Origin: Ctena decussata
Lineage: Eukaryota; Mollusca; Bivalvia; Lucinida; Lucinidae
Direction: 5' to 3'
Assembly (NCBI GenBank): GCA_963989385.1
Contig: OZ022512.1
Location: forward strand, 22,899,899 to 22,963,898
DNA: 64,000 nucleotides
The notes beneath the pieces were generated by a model. It was given only the letters and a program-made list of their open reading frames with translations. It was not told the DNA's origin and searched no databases. Positions 54,158 through 64,000 of this stretch are shown here, in pieces; position 1 is the first letter of the stretch, and every line of letters starts with the position of its first letter. The translations under genes and the position numbers were made by a program.

Positions 54158-55163
54158 TTATCAACCAACATAAACTTTCTGATGTAAGAGCTGTCAGGTT
54201 TCCATTAAAAGCGCACGCGACAACAATGACTTGAGTAGCAAATGGGCTGTCTCAGAGGTGATTGACGTTCACTTATCCACTCTCTGAAATATGCAAATTT
54301 GTAAACCTGTTGGTTTGACAGCTAAAAAAATTACGTCACAGCTGCATCCTCTCAATCAGTTCATTCATGAAATATGGAAAATATGATTTTGCGTCGTGGA
54401 TCAATAGTAAAAGTGTTTGGATTTTAAAAATGCATCAAAATGAAGGATAAATAAGAGGTGAGAAGTTTGTTTTTTATTCCGTGGCAAAATCACATTATCT
54501 ATATGAAAAACGGAACTAATTCTGCTGCGCGGAAAAATTCTCTAAGTATTCGGACTAATAAACATAATATCTGTATTCATATTTGGAGGTGACTGAACGC
54601 ATTCAGGGCCTTCGCCATAATAAAATGTGAAGACAGTAGCATTTGTTGAAATACATAAACACAGCACGTTTATAGGTCAGTCTCGTGCCTTGACATCAAA
54701 GGACGCCGCTCAGAGCACAAAACGGTGAAAGGAATCTTATTCCATACGCTGATAGTAAATATTAGGATCAGCCTGCGCAGTATTAAATACAATGCGACAA
54801 ACTGGTATGCTTTACGCGTCATAGCGTGAGCAGTTTATGCTGTCTATTTTTCGGTTATTTTCGGAATGGCGGAAATTGCCGATCGTAATTTTTGCCGCTA
54901 AAATTTTTGAGTCGGCGCCAAAAAGACCAGTCGGTTGGAAACCGGAATCACACAACTTTTTTTAGGCCCGATGTAAAAATATAAATGAATTACCTTTACA
55001 ACATAGACAGGAATCGTTAATCCTTTCCACTCGAAAACACGCATCACGCGTGATTAAGTTTGGCGCCGATGACTCACCTGAGCATACATGGAGTTAATCC
55101 TTTCTCTCAAAAGTTGCATGTCTCGCGTGAAAAGAAATTGTTTTCTCGCGAGTTTAACGTCAC

Positions 55164-55985
55164 CAGACCTGTTTACTCTCAGACTTCGTCATGTGTAGTC
55201 AGGAAGGCAGCTAAGCGTATTTTGCATAACTTATGTGTAGTCCAGGCATGTGGTAGTTGGATTGGGGGTGGGGTGTTGGTTGAGGAGGGGGGGGGGTTGT
55301 GTGGAGAGTAGGGGCTATTTTTTTTTTCCAAAAATAATGGAGATAGTGGTTTCTAGCCTAGTCTGTAAATCAGACTTTTATAAGTATGGGTAAAGCAGAA
55401 ATGAGGAAAAGAGATGAGGATGGCAACTGATTCATCTTTGGCAAAGGCCTGAGTTCATACTCTTTTCTATCCAACCTTTTGTCTATTTATTAAGCCCTTT
55501 TGGCTTGTTCCTAATAGACAGCAGCAAAATGTTTAACATACCTCAATAATCTCTGTCAGTAGATGATTTTATCTTCAAAGGATAAACTTTTACATCTGTA
55601 ATCTGTTAATTGTTTGATCAACATTTGATCGCGAAAACACATGACAATACAGTATAGCTGACAAAAACAGTTAGCTATGAAGATAGACCATGACTAATAT
55701 TGCCATTGTTTAACTTTTCTTGATTGTTGTTGACTGGCAGTTGCAGCCTGACATAATTTGATTGTTTGTTCAAGCTGAAATGCACAGCTAAACCGGTAGT
55801 AATCTGTGTTGAATTGACGCTTTAATTAGGGGCCAAAACGTCAAAATATGGTCCAAAATCACAGGAAAAGGACTGAAAAACTGGACTGGCAATCTTGCGT
55901 AGTTTCAGATGGTCAAAACGTAGAGCGTATTTGTAAGCCAAAAAGCGTAGAAAATACGTAAAAAGCGTAGTTGTAAACAGGTCTG
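55164..55985. mobile_element. TIR insertion with CAGACCTGTTTAC ends and a 6-bp duplication
   Basis: CAGACCTGTTTAC and GTAAACAGGTCTG are exact inverted ends; CGTCAC occurs on both sides (55158-55163 and 55986-55991) and only once in copy 1. Superfamily not assigned. The interior has a G-rich tract at 55250-55310 and no transposase. Confidence 0.8.
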
Positions 55986-56118
55986 CGTCACGCATCTCGC
56001 GAGTGTCTCGCATCTCCCACGCATTTCACACGCAAAAACCCCACTAAACTTTCGCGGAAAAGATTAAAATTTCTCGCGAGAGCATGCCAGATCAAGTCTT
56101 CACGTTGCGTGTACTGTA

Positions 56119-56485
56119 ACGGCGCTCCAGTGTAATTAGGTGATGACGTCATCGGCAGGACCGTTTCATTTTTCAATATTTCCCGAGCCCTGGTCACAAA
56201 AGTGGGACATACGCAAACAGTGCAGACCCAGATCAGATGCTGCAAAACGAGGCAGGGTCTTACACTTTTTGCTTAGACAAATGAGTACATGTACTGCTTC
56301 TCAAAATAAAACAAAAATTCTAAAAATAAACTAAATCTGACACCCTTTAAATGACAAATGAACCCATCCAATATATACAAGTAGAAGAGTCCACTGAGCA
56401 TTAATGGGTTAGTATGACTCAAACATCATCTGTTAACAAAGGCATGCCAAAAAAAAAAATAGAAATACTTCAAAATAGGATCTGC
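56119..56485. other. Spacer with a degenerate family C hairpin
   Basis: 56215-56272 has GCAAACAGTGCAGACCCAGA, then a diverged right arm. The rest is unassigned. Confidence 0.5.
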
Positions 56486-56660
56486 AGAGCTCCAAATAAT
56501 GTCAGGGTTGAGGATAATTCTTGAATCATTTTTCTAGTTTCTAAAAAAACAACAAGTTGTGATCCCTCATTAGAAACGTCTCAGTGAGACAGTTCAAATG
56601 AGGGTCACAACATATGTTTCCATAGAGAAATATGGAAAATTATTCATGGACTCCAAAAAT
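56486..56660. mobile_element. Degenerate foldback MITE (family B)
   Basis: GAGCTCCAAATAATGTCAGG at the left and the central ACGTCTCAGTGAGACAG are kept; the right end is worn. Confidence 0.7.
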
Positions 56661-57392
56661 CTGGCCCGGAAGCCAATAATTCTCTTCAAAGGATTCCCGT
56701 GGACGCAGTATTTTTCCGGCTGGACTCCTTTAAAATCTCCTAAAATGTCAGTATTAACAAGTTGTGAAGTGGCCATGCGTTATCACAGCTTTGAAAGAAA
56801 TACAGAGGGTTTACTGGTACGAATCATCAATAAATCATCGTAAATGCCACATGTCATTTCACCTCAATTTCAAATTTCACACCTTCTTCATCGCCACTAT
56901 CTTATGTTAATTCACATGTAGCAGGATAGGTGTCAGTAGCCCATGTCACACTTTCTTAATCAGCAATAACAGAACGTTTTGATCAATATAATTAAGCAAT
57001 GAACAAATTGAGTCAACAAGATATCTTTGTCTTAGATCTACCACTTTACAATGATTGGTCAAGGAAAAGGCACAACTGCCTGCACAACTGAAGGTCAGTT
57101 AAGTTTACCTCTCTGAAAGTATTGCATTGCACTTGATTGTCAGCTAGTCTGAAGATGAGGCTATTAGAGAGGCCTTACCAGGAAATTAAAATTATTACAC
57201 CGAAGGATGAGAGCCTGATCTCATAAAGGAGATCAGGGGATCTTCAAAGAGAAAATTATGAATTTCGAGATGCCGGTTGAAGTTCTGAGCCTTTTCTGAG
57301 GCACTTTTTTCCATTTCCATACTTTTTGTATTACCCGCATCCATGTTGTACATAATCAGCTTTAAACCTACGTATAAGATCAGTTTCTAACT
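56661..57392. other. Unassigned DNA
   Basis: A short GATCTCATAAAGGAGATC dyad near 57212. No gene. Confidence 0.4.
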
Positions 57393-57766
57393 CAGGGCTC
57401 CCACAGAAAATAAGATATAAAATTTCATGACTTTCCATGATAATTCCATGATCGAACTTAGATTTCCATGATCATTCAAAAAAGTATTCTTTTCTGTGTT
57501 TTGCCATTTCTTGGTTTCTGGGGAAGAAAAAAATATTTGAATTCCTCTGATGAAAAATCAGAAATGTATTTCTCAAGACTGTACGAGCGAATGCTTATAT
57601 AAATGAAGCAAGCGAGAAAATTTTAGAAATAATGACAACCAAACTGGCATCTCATTAAAATTTCATGATTTTTCCATGATATTTCATCATTTTACAATTT
57701 CCATGTTATTCCCATGCATGGATTTTTTTTCAGTCATTTTCCATGTTTTCCAGAGAGGGAACCCTG
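57393..57766. mobile_element. MITE with CAGGGCTCCC/GGGAACCCTG ends and a 5-bp duplication
   Basis: TAACT flanks both ends (57388-57392 and 57767-57771). The interior repeats TTTCCATGAT/TTTCATGA words near both ends. The end sequence is hAT- or Transib-like; the 5-bp duplication leaves the superfamily open. Confidence 0.7.
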
Positions 57767-57852
57767 TAACTTAGAAAATGCAAATGGTAATTCAATTTGC
57801 TGTGTGCGGTCACCATATGATATTTTACCTAAGCTGATCAGAGATATGACGA

Positions 57853-58588
57853 TTTACGGATGTTTCGCTACCTTGCGGTTTCGCACCAGGAGACTTCGCA
57901 CCTTCTCATTGGAGAGTTCGCTACTTGGTATTTTTCGCACCTTTTCGGCCCAAGACGTTTCGCTACCTCGTTTATTCAAAGTTGATTTAATGTTGTGTGC
58001 TTGGTGTGTTTAGATTTAGATATATTTTTTAAACAATTTTTATACTCGTTTATTTGATTACGCATGTTCAGAATAAATAGACTTTTAATTCCCTTTTCTA
58101 ACAACTTAATTGTTAATTAGAATTAATGAATATTTGATTGCCTTTTTTATCTTCATTGTCTAACTACAAGAATTTTTAAACTTCATCAGTATGATTTTAA
58201 ACAATTTTGATACTCTTTTTTATTGCGCATGTACAGAATAAATTTTAGACCTTTACTTCCCTTTTCTAACGTCTTAATGTTTTCTACTATTTTATTTTTA
58301 ACATAAAATAGTTTTTAAATGTTATATTGATTTTTTTTTAATCTTCATTATAAAAATAAATATTGACAGAAAAGTTCAAATGACAAAATTTGTTAAAACT
58401 ATATCTGTCTGGCTTATGAATCCTTCTTTTTCTTTCCCGAATTCCCTAATTTCGGGTGCTATAATTCGTTGGGTAGCGAATATGCAGGGTAGCCAAAGCA
58501 TATAGGTAGCAAAAACGTTGGTAGCGAAGACATATAGGTACCGAACATGTATAGGTAGCGAAGTGTAAGGGCGCCAAACATCCGGTAA
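57853..58588. mobile_element. TIR element with inverted arrays of a GGTAGCGAA motif
   Basis: Ends TTACGGATGTTTCGC and GCGCCAAACATCCGGTAA are imperfect inverted repeats. The left 120 bp hold about six TTCGCTACC/TTCGCACC motifs; the right 130 bp hold about seven GGTAGCGAA-like motifs in the opposite sense. The centre is plain AT-rich DNA. Confidence 0.7.
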
Positions 58589-59119
58589 CCTATATGACTT
58601 CAAAACTATTTTAGGAAGCAGGCTTGAATACTTTTAGGGAGGGAGCAGCTGAATTACTTTTAGGGATTTGTGGAGCAGTAGCAAAATAACTTTAGGGAGC
58701 ATGAGAAAATATTTAAAGGAGCTGGGGAGATTTGGGCATTATTGAGCACCTTCTCCCCCCTCCCCTCCCCCCTTTCTTGAGAGGGCCTCCATCTTCAGCC
58801 GTTACAATTGCAGCACTGGAAACTCACAAATTTAATGTGGTGGCCCAAATGCTTAGCAGGCCTAACTTTCAGTGGCCAAAATTATCCACTAGCTAAAGTT
58901 CCCATTCATTTAGTATTGCCATAAAGATAAATTTGGGCCACTAAAGGTCATATTTTGGAGATTTCTGGTGGCCCCAAACAAAAATTAGGAGCATTTGGCC
59001 ACCGGGCCACTGACCATTTCCAGCACTGCAATTGGGGAGATTTAGGCATTATTGAGCACTGACCCCTCTCCCCTCCCCTTTCCTCCATCTTCAGCTGTTA
59101 CAATCAGTAGACTCTTTCT
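58589..59119. repeat. Low-order direct repeats
   Basis: AACTTTTAGGGAG-like units at 58605-58735. Two copies of a block (GGGCATTATTGAGCAC and CTCCATCTTCAGC) lie near 58733 and 59045. Confidence 0.55.
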
Positions 59120-59322
59120 TTCTTCTTTCTTTCTTCCATTTACACCTTAACCCCCGAAGGGGACACAGACGGTGTACATATGTACACTTGAATGTTGCAG
59201 GATGAAAGCCTACGTATAGCCATGTAGCTATAGTAGGGATCTTTAACCTGCACAGGGGATGACTCTCCCTGCACAGGGGGCCTCCAGCTAACGTCCCGAT
59301 CCGAAGGACGGCACACTTGTTA

Positions 59323-60136
59323 CAGTGTTCATTCTAGGCCGCGCCCTTGCGCCATTGACGCGCATTTTCTAGTGTGGGCGCAAAGAAAATTCCATACCCG
59401 GGTCTGCCGGGCGCATAGTTGTCACCGTGCGAATTTTGAACGGCGTGCGCTTGGATTTTGAATGGCGTACGCCCGTTGTCATAAACAAGTACACCAAATC
59501 TAAATCAAACAGCGATATGAAACAGCCGATTTCATTGGTCGAATGCGGTGCCTAAACCAATCAGATTTCTTCTTAGATATTGGTTTTCTCTCTCAAAATG
59601 TCGGACAAGAAAGTCATTGCCGGCGTAAAACACAAAACAGATAGAACAATTCTGAGCTTTTTTCCGAAGCGTCAGAGGATTTCTGCCGATGAAAACAACA
59701 ATAGTAGCACAGCTCCTATTGAGATCAGTAATCAATCGGAGGCCAATGCCTTGGAAAGTGGTCAATCGCAGGGGGGTGGGGACTCTGAAAAAGTTGAAAA
59801 CAAACGATCTTTCCAGTCTGCGTGGCTCAGAGACTTTTCATGGCTGAAGTATGACAAAGAAATGGGTACCATGATATGTGAATTATGCTTGAAGCACAAG
59901 AAAATTAATGCCCTGACTGAAGGCTCATCTAATTTCCGATTGTTAAGTTGACTTGAGTTAGTGATTCCTGTAACTGAGAGAGACATTATTATCGACCAAA
60001 GCAGGCCCAACAAGGGAAAGGCTAAACATTGAGGTGAGTTGTAAATTTTGGGCCCACAATTTTTTGTAATGTCCCCACTTTTTTACCTGGTAGGGGCCCT
60101 TTGGCCCCAGTTTTGGAATTTCTAGAATGAACACTG
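59323..60136 (+). mobile_element. hAT-like element with a zinc-finger frame, inserted in a SINE
   Basis: CAGTGTTCATTCTAG and CTAGAATGAACACTG are exact 15-bp inverted ends; CTTGTTA flanks both sides (59316-59322 and 60137-60143). The visible duplication is 7 bp, one short of the hAT norm. About 814 bp long. Confidence 0.8.
59599..59951 (+). CDS. TTF-type zinc finger fragment of a hAT-family transposase
   Basis: From the ATG at 59599 (MSDKKVIAGVKHK) the frame has a basic ILSFFPKRQR segment, a Ser/Glu/Gln-rich linker, then FQSAWLRDFSWLKYD, MICELCLKHKK and EGSSNFR. The last three match the TTF-type zinc finger of ZNF862/KIAA1586-like, hAT-derived proteins. It stops at RLLS, immediately after the finger, with no catalytic domain. 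It may be a truncated transposase or a stand-alone DNA-binding unit spared from mutation. Confidence 0.7.
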
Positions 60137-60272
60137 CTTGTTAGCATCATCCCTGCAAATGATGCTAGAAAAACGCGTTCGGACATAGGAAGATTTCGCC
60201 TCGGGCGGGGCTCAAACCCACGACCTCTGGCTTCAGAGTCAAGTGCACTAACCACTGAGCCACCGCGCTTTT

Positions 60273-60743
60273 CTATACTCTTCAATACTAGACTCTTCTG
60301 TATAAACTCTTTGTATGGTTTTGCACACTAGTAATTTTTCTATGTACTGTCTTGCATAAAGTTGTAATATAATCGAAAATTTGGCATGTACGATTTGACA
60401 AAATTCATTACATTCTTCATCCAATTTGTATCTGCATCTGTAGATATATATTTTTTACTGGACATGGCCTTTTTTAAAAGCCATTACTTGCCTCCCAGGA
60501 CTGGTGCGTGAACAAAGAACCTTAAACGTTGGCTACAACCTCCTAGCTGCTGCCTCTGGACACAGTGCAGATAAGTTAAATATGAGGTGCATACTCACAT
60601 TAAAATAGAAGCACTATTATTTCGCTACTAATGTTTTGTAAAACAATAAAATATCTTACAGAAATATTCAGATATTCTGCATCTGAAAGCACCGGATGTT
60701 GAAATAGCCGCACTTGTTTCATCGTTCGGTCATTCGGAGCACA
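60273..60743. other. Unassigned DNA
   Basis: AT-rich; nothing recognised. Confidence 0.4.
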
Positions 60744-60786
60744 GCTCGGCCAATTCCGTGAAGCAGACGCACGGAATTGGCCGAGC
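60744..60786. repeat. Perfect 17-bp-stem hairpin
   Basis: GCTCGGCCAATTCCGTG pairs with CACGGAATTGGCCGAGC around a 9-nt loop. GC-rich, in contrast to its flanks. Confidence 0.85.
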
Positions 60787-60964
60787 GGTGTTCCTGTTGA
60801 AAATACGGATCGGCCTCAAAAAATAATTGAATAAAACCATATACCAAATTTATTACCAACAACAACAACAACAAAAAAAGAAACTACAAACCACAATAAT
60901 GAGCTCCTGTATCGCTCCACTGAAACCCCAGATTAACAAACTACTTGGTGCTTGTTTATGAGGC
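60787..60964. other. Short spacer
   Basis: An ACAACAACAACAAC run near 60858. Confidence 0.4.
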
Positions 60965-61150
60965 CCTCCCAGGGGTTTTGGGAAGCTAGGGAGAATGACC
61001 ATTTATTTTTAGGGAGCTGGGGAGCACTAGCAATTATCTTCAGGGAGCTAGGGAGCAAGCTCTTAATTTTGGGGAGCTGGGGAGCACTGTCAAAATGTGA
61101 TTTTCTAATTTGTTTCCGGCTTCTGGGGGGGCTGTGCCCCAGAACCCCCA
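60965..61150. repeat. GGGAGCTGGGGAGCA direct repeats
   Basis: Four to five units of TTTAGGGAGCTGGGGAGCA with spacers of 25-45 bp. Similar motifs occur at 58620-58735. Confidence 0.7.
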
Positions 61151-61238
61151 TTTATACGTATAAACAACACCTTCTTCTTCTTTCTGGTGTATTCTCCGCC
61201 TGTATATAGGCGCACGTGATGTTAATCACTGATGTTGT

Positions 61239-61613
61239 CTATCTGAAGATTATTTTGTGTAAAGTCGACAGCCACACCCCGACTGGAAACCCCTTGTTGG
61301 CATTGTACAAGTATAACCTTTTCAGATGCAACTTATAACATAACAGTTTTGCAGATTTCAAGAGTTCTGTATTGTCCGGTAGAGTATCAGGGACCAGTTT
61401 TCGACAGTCTATTATCAACTGAACTAACGTTTTAGAGTCCTTGATACGATTTGCCCATGCACAAGGCCCAAGTGAGGTCTGAAGATACTGTTTGAGTTCA
61501 CTCATATATATCGAGCGTACTGCACAGAGCGCAGGACAATGTATCAGCATATGAACTATATCCTCATCCTCAAGACAGCATAAAGGACAACTCGCATCAG
61601 TTTCTCCATCCAT
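61239..61613 (-). pseudogene. LINE ORF2 C-terminal Cys/His motif region
   Basis: CPLCCLEDEDIVHMLIHCP has the CxxC...HxxxxC spacing found at the C-termini of several LINE clades, thought to bind RNA or DNA. It is followed by about 95 helical residues and a stop. Confidence 0.7.
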
Positions 61614-61679
61614 TCTGAATTACTTTTTATGTGTTTGAAGAATATAAGTCCCTGTTAGGGTACTCCAGTTATACAGAGT

Positions 61680-62175
61680 TCATCTTGCTAAGCTTGTCCT
61701 TTTCTGAATATTTACCATGTTTTCGTCCTTATTACTTCTGATAATTCCCAAATGTTCTGTTTTATCACTCTCTGAGACTTTAGCATTGCCCATATACCAT
61801 TGCTTATGCTTATCTTTTACCCTGCTTGTTCTAGTTGTTATTCGTGAAACTAAGGTGGTTTTAATCGGATGAATCTTATATCTACGTTCTCCTGCCAATC
61901 CATGTGCTAGGTTAAACATTACTTGCAACACGTCTGGACAGTTCGATAAGAGTAGGAATTCATCCGCCACGGCTATACTACCCGTGTAAATTGTAAAAAC
62001 ATGAGCCCCCTAAGGCGTTCCGTTTTAAGTCTTCTAATAAAGGAGTTACGTACATTTTGTACAAATGTGGCGACAATATTCCTCCCTGTCTCATCCCCTG
62101 ACGTACTGCAAAACTGTCACTGCACTCGCCTTGCCACTTGACCTTAGATGATATCTGACTATACAGTTTATCCAC
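61680..62175 (-). pseudogene. LINE reverse transcriptase, palm and thumb
   Basis: VRQGMRQGGILSPHLYKMYV is the RQGxxxSP block. The catalytic box reads VADEF, with the second Asp replaced by Glu (GAA at 61959-61961). A frame break lies near 61975. Downstream YKIHPIKTTLV is the thumb-side block. The altered box and frame breaks mean no active enzyme. Confidence 0.85.
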
Positions 62176-62298
62176 AATGCTCCAAAGATCCAGAGCTACA
62201 CCCTCTTCATGAAGTGTCTTTTTAATGATCCATTACGTGATTCACTACGTCAAAAGCTTTCTGTGTATCGATGGTTACCAGATAGAGTGGTTTCCCTT

Positions 62299-62889
62299 CT
62301 ATTTTGATTCGTTGATAACCTCAGAACATATCAAAGAACTCATTGTTGGGTTTAAGTTCTTTGTGAAACCAAATTGTAGTTCAGACTGATTTACATTTAC
62401 CGTTTCTAGCAATCGTAGTAACAGTAATTTCTCAAACAGTTTCCCGATTATAGGCGTCACTGTTATTCCATCGTAATTGTCCAAAATTGTTGGGTCTTTA
62501 CCACTTTTCGGTATGGGTGTGAGCACTCCGCCGTTGAAGTAATCTGGAATATTTCCTGTATGCAGTATATCATTAAAAATATCTCTCAATATCGGGATAA
62601 TACTCTGACCAGAAGTTTTTAAATGTTCCGCACATAAACCGAACTCATCTGCCGACTTCCCCGTTTTTAGCTGTTGAATACATGTTTTCAATTCACTGTC
62701 TGTAAATGGATTTGTTTCGTCAAACTTCTTTAATCGTTTCAGTTCATGAATTAGTTCAATGTGTAATTCACTATGTTTTAAGTAATCATCATCAAAACAC
62801 ACATCCTGTTTTGATATGGCTAGATCTTCATAGTAATTTTTCAATGATTTTCTTTGAAGAAAATACTTTCGCCCTTCACGTTGAAACAA
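62299..62889 (-). pseudogene. LINE reverse transcriptase, fingers and early palm
   Basis: IQQLKTGKSADEFGLCAEHL corresponds to the usual KxGKSxGxDG block. GGVLTPIPKSGKDP, NYDGITVTPIIGKLFEKLL and LQFGFTKNLNPTMSS are the next RT blocks; NYDGIT has Asp where Arg is common. A stop at 62299 separates it from the palm fragment. Confidence 0.85.
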
Positions 62890-63119
62890 GCAGCAGAGTT
62901 TGATCTATCTGACTGGTTCATTTTGATCAATGTATAAAAAGTTTTTGTATCTGGGTTCTCCATTAACCCAGAGTAAAATTTCTCCTTTTTCAAATAGTTT
63001 TCTCTTCTTAACTGTCTACGTAAATTCTGCTTGGCCTCCTTCCTCCTTGCATAACAAACACTACCAGGACCAGGGTAACCGTTTTCTTTCCATGAAATAT
63101 GCGTATTTCTACATTCTTT

Positions 63120-63530
63120 CTATAAGCCTCTAACTACAGGTGATGCCTTAAATCGAGGTCCTTGCAACCTAGTTGTCTTACATGAGGCTGAACTGAGCGC
63201 AGCTTCCTTCAGGCTATCACTAATATGCTCTAACACTTCACCCGTGGACAGAGAATGCTTCCCATACAAAAAGTCCAGTTTCTCTTCCAAAATAACTTGA
63301 AATTTTTCTGTATTTACTTGGTCCCATTTTACTTTCACTGTGAATTTGGATTTAGGCCGTTTTACCTTAACAACATCAAGCTGCATATTAAGAGTTGCGC
63401 TTACAACAGTGTGAACAGATTGATTCAGATAGTGTTTATCTTCAATTTTTGTGTTTTTAGGGTTAATTCATTTGAGCACAAAATATAGTCTATCTGAGAC
63501 TTGATCTTAATTGTTGACCGTGATGACTCT
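63120..63530 (-). pseudogene. LINE endonuclease C-terminus and linker
   Basis: STIKIKSQIDYILCSNEL contains the conserved SxIDYI element of APE-type LINE endonucleases. A frame change near 63440 leads to NQSVHTVVSATL, in the place of the usual SDHxP catalytic motif, where the serine-aspartate is not preserved. The linker (VKVKWDQVNTEKF, ISDSLKEAALSSAS) continues in the second frame. Confidence 0.75.
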
Positions 63531-64000
63531 CTGATGAGTTAGGGGACCTCCATACGAACCGAACTACCAAACTAATTGTGTGCACCGCGGCGGGGGGTGG
63601 GGGTAGGGGTTTGGGCCCAGTGGGACCGGTTTAGCCCCCCCCCCCCCTCCAGTGGTTGTTGCTGACCGTCCCAAGGCGGTACTTTTGTTGCGGTTGCATT
63701 TGTTTTATGTTCGGTGCTGTTTAATTTATTGTGTTCTCAGTTTAATCCTTCTATCACAAAAATAGAAATAGGTAAAAATAATTGTTGGATGTTTTTCGTA
63801 TGGTTTGCTTAGTCCGTTGTAACCCGTCTGTTGGTCTGGATTGTTTAGTTCAATAGGGGTGGCTGGGTTGCCATCTGTTTGGGAGAGGGCTGCTGGCTCG
63901 GCTAGTCGCTTGTAATTTATTGTTTGTTGGGATGTCTTTGTCAATCTTTCCCTTTGATGTTGGGAATAGGGTTTGGGATCTGATTCAGTCAGTTCCTGAA
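63531..64000. other. Unassigned DNA at the window end
   Basis: G- and C-runs at 63588-63650; otherwise nothing recognised. Confidence 0.4.

Larger units (their letters stand above)
52836..56116. mobile_element. TA-flanked TIR element, copy 2, inverted relative to copy 1 and carrying two insertions
   Basis: Same termini as 49167-50818, bordered by TA (52834-52835 and 56117-56118), in reverse orientation. Its body collinearly matches the reverse complement of copy 1 (for example GTTTCGATCAGCTTTTGAAC near 53459 against 50262-50281). It is lengthened by a hAT-like insertion (53539-54157) and a second TIR insertion (55164-55985), plus smaller length differences such as 54785-54870. No transposase seen. 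Confidence 0.8.
59120..60272 (-). mobile_element. tRNA-derived SINE (family S4) interrupted by a hAT-like element
   Basis: 60144-60272, read on the minus strand, has box A-like GGTGGCTCAGTGGTTAGTGC and box B-like GTGGGTTTGAGCCCC. The body continues at 59120-59322 on the far side of the insertion (GTAGGGATCTTTAACCTG). It is a SINE and not a tRNA gene. Confidence 0.75.
61215..63530 (-). mobile_element. Decayed LINE (non-LTR retrotransposon)
   Basis: Minus-strand pieces in order give the endonuclease C-terminus, a linker, RT fingers, RT palm and a C-terminal cysteine/histidine motif: one LINE ORF2 broken by frameshifts. The 5' part (most of the endonuclease) is missing at about 63540. The clade is not assigned; the motif style is closest to I/Nimb-, CR1- or RTE-like elements. 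Confidence 0.85.

Noticed and set aside
57853..58588. CRISPR-like spaced repeats
   Set aside because: The motif is only 9 nt, spacing varies and the two arrays are inverted inside a transposon-like element.
60183..60268. Functional tRNA gene on the minus strand
   Set aside because: It is the head of a SINE whose body continues at 59120-59322 beyond an inserted element.
60744..60786. Rho-independent terminator
   Set aside because: Hairpin lacks a T-run and the DNA is eukaryotic.

Overview
This is AT-rich eukaryotic nuclear DNA with no operons or bacterial-style coding. It is crowded with short foldback transposons, tRNA-derived SINEs, tandem arrays and retroelement copies. The repeat style suggests a bivalve mollusc: elements carrying internal tandem repeats and a (GGAC)n run, foldback elements with a GAGCCGCGACACG end, SINE tails with GAAATACTGT, and a DIRS-type retrotransposon. 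The organism is inferred from this style, not read from a marker gene.

Layout. 1-9.1 kb: one tandem-repeat element end, foldback MITEs, several SINEs and a long hairpin at 6.9 kb. 9.1-11.4 kb: a hAT-type element with a perfect 8-bp target duplication, then an array of about 19-bp degenerate units. 11.4-19.3 kb: sparse, degenerate DNA with foldback repeats. 19.3-20.3 kb: a 31-bp satellite. 20.9-31.6 kb: three further elements with internal tandem repeats of 323, 167 and about 146 bp, with SINEs and MITEs between them. 34.4-35.5 kb: a 29-bp satellite. 37.6-43.2 kb: a nearly complete DIRS-like tyrosine-recombinase retrotransposon. 43.6-51.7 kb: nested MITEs, SINEs, a TTAA element and a 1.04-kb inverted repeat with promoter-like motifs. 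49.2-56.1 kb: two related TA-flanked elements in opposite orientation, one carrying two later insertions. 57.4-60.1 kb: further DNA elements, two of them hAT-like. 61.2-63.5 kb: a decayed LINE on the minus strand.

The best preserved coding unit is the DIRS element. It has an intact ORF1 (gag position), an RT/RNase H ORF2, a methyltransferase-like tail shifted in frame, and a tyrosine recombinase. Its termini are identical 141-bp inverted repeats and it has an internal complementary region that matches a joined pair of ends. The recombinase N-terminal region lies on the opposite strand between inverted repeats, so this copy cannot express an intact recombinase as it stands.

Host coding potential is slight. 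Four short minus-strand segments with good splice signals and one open frame each (45.0, 24.4, 17.6 and 1.9 kb) could be small exons of one long-intron gene; two adjoining ones are phase-compatible. One plus-strand segment at 47.5 kb also looks exon-like. I could not identify the protein(s). Most other open frames are chance frames inside repeats.
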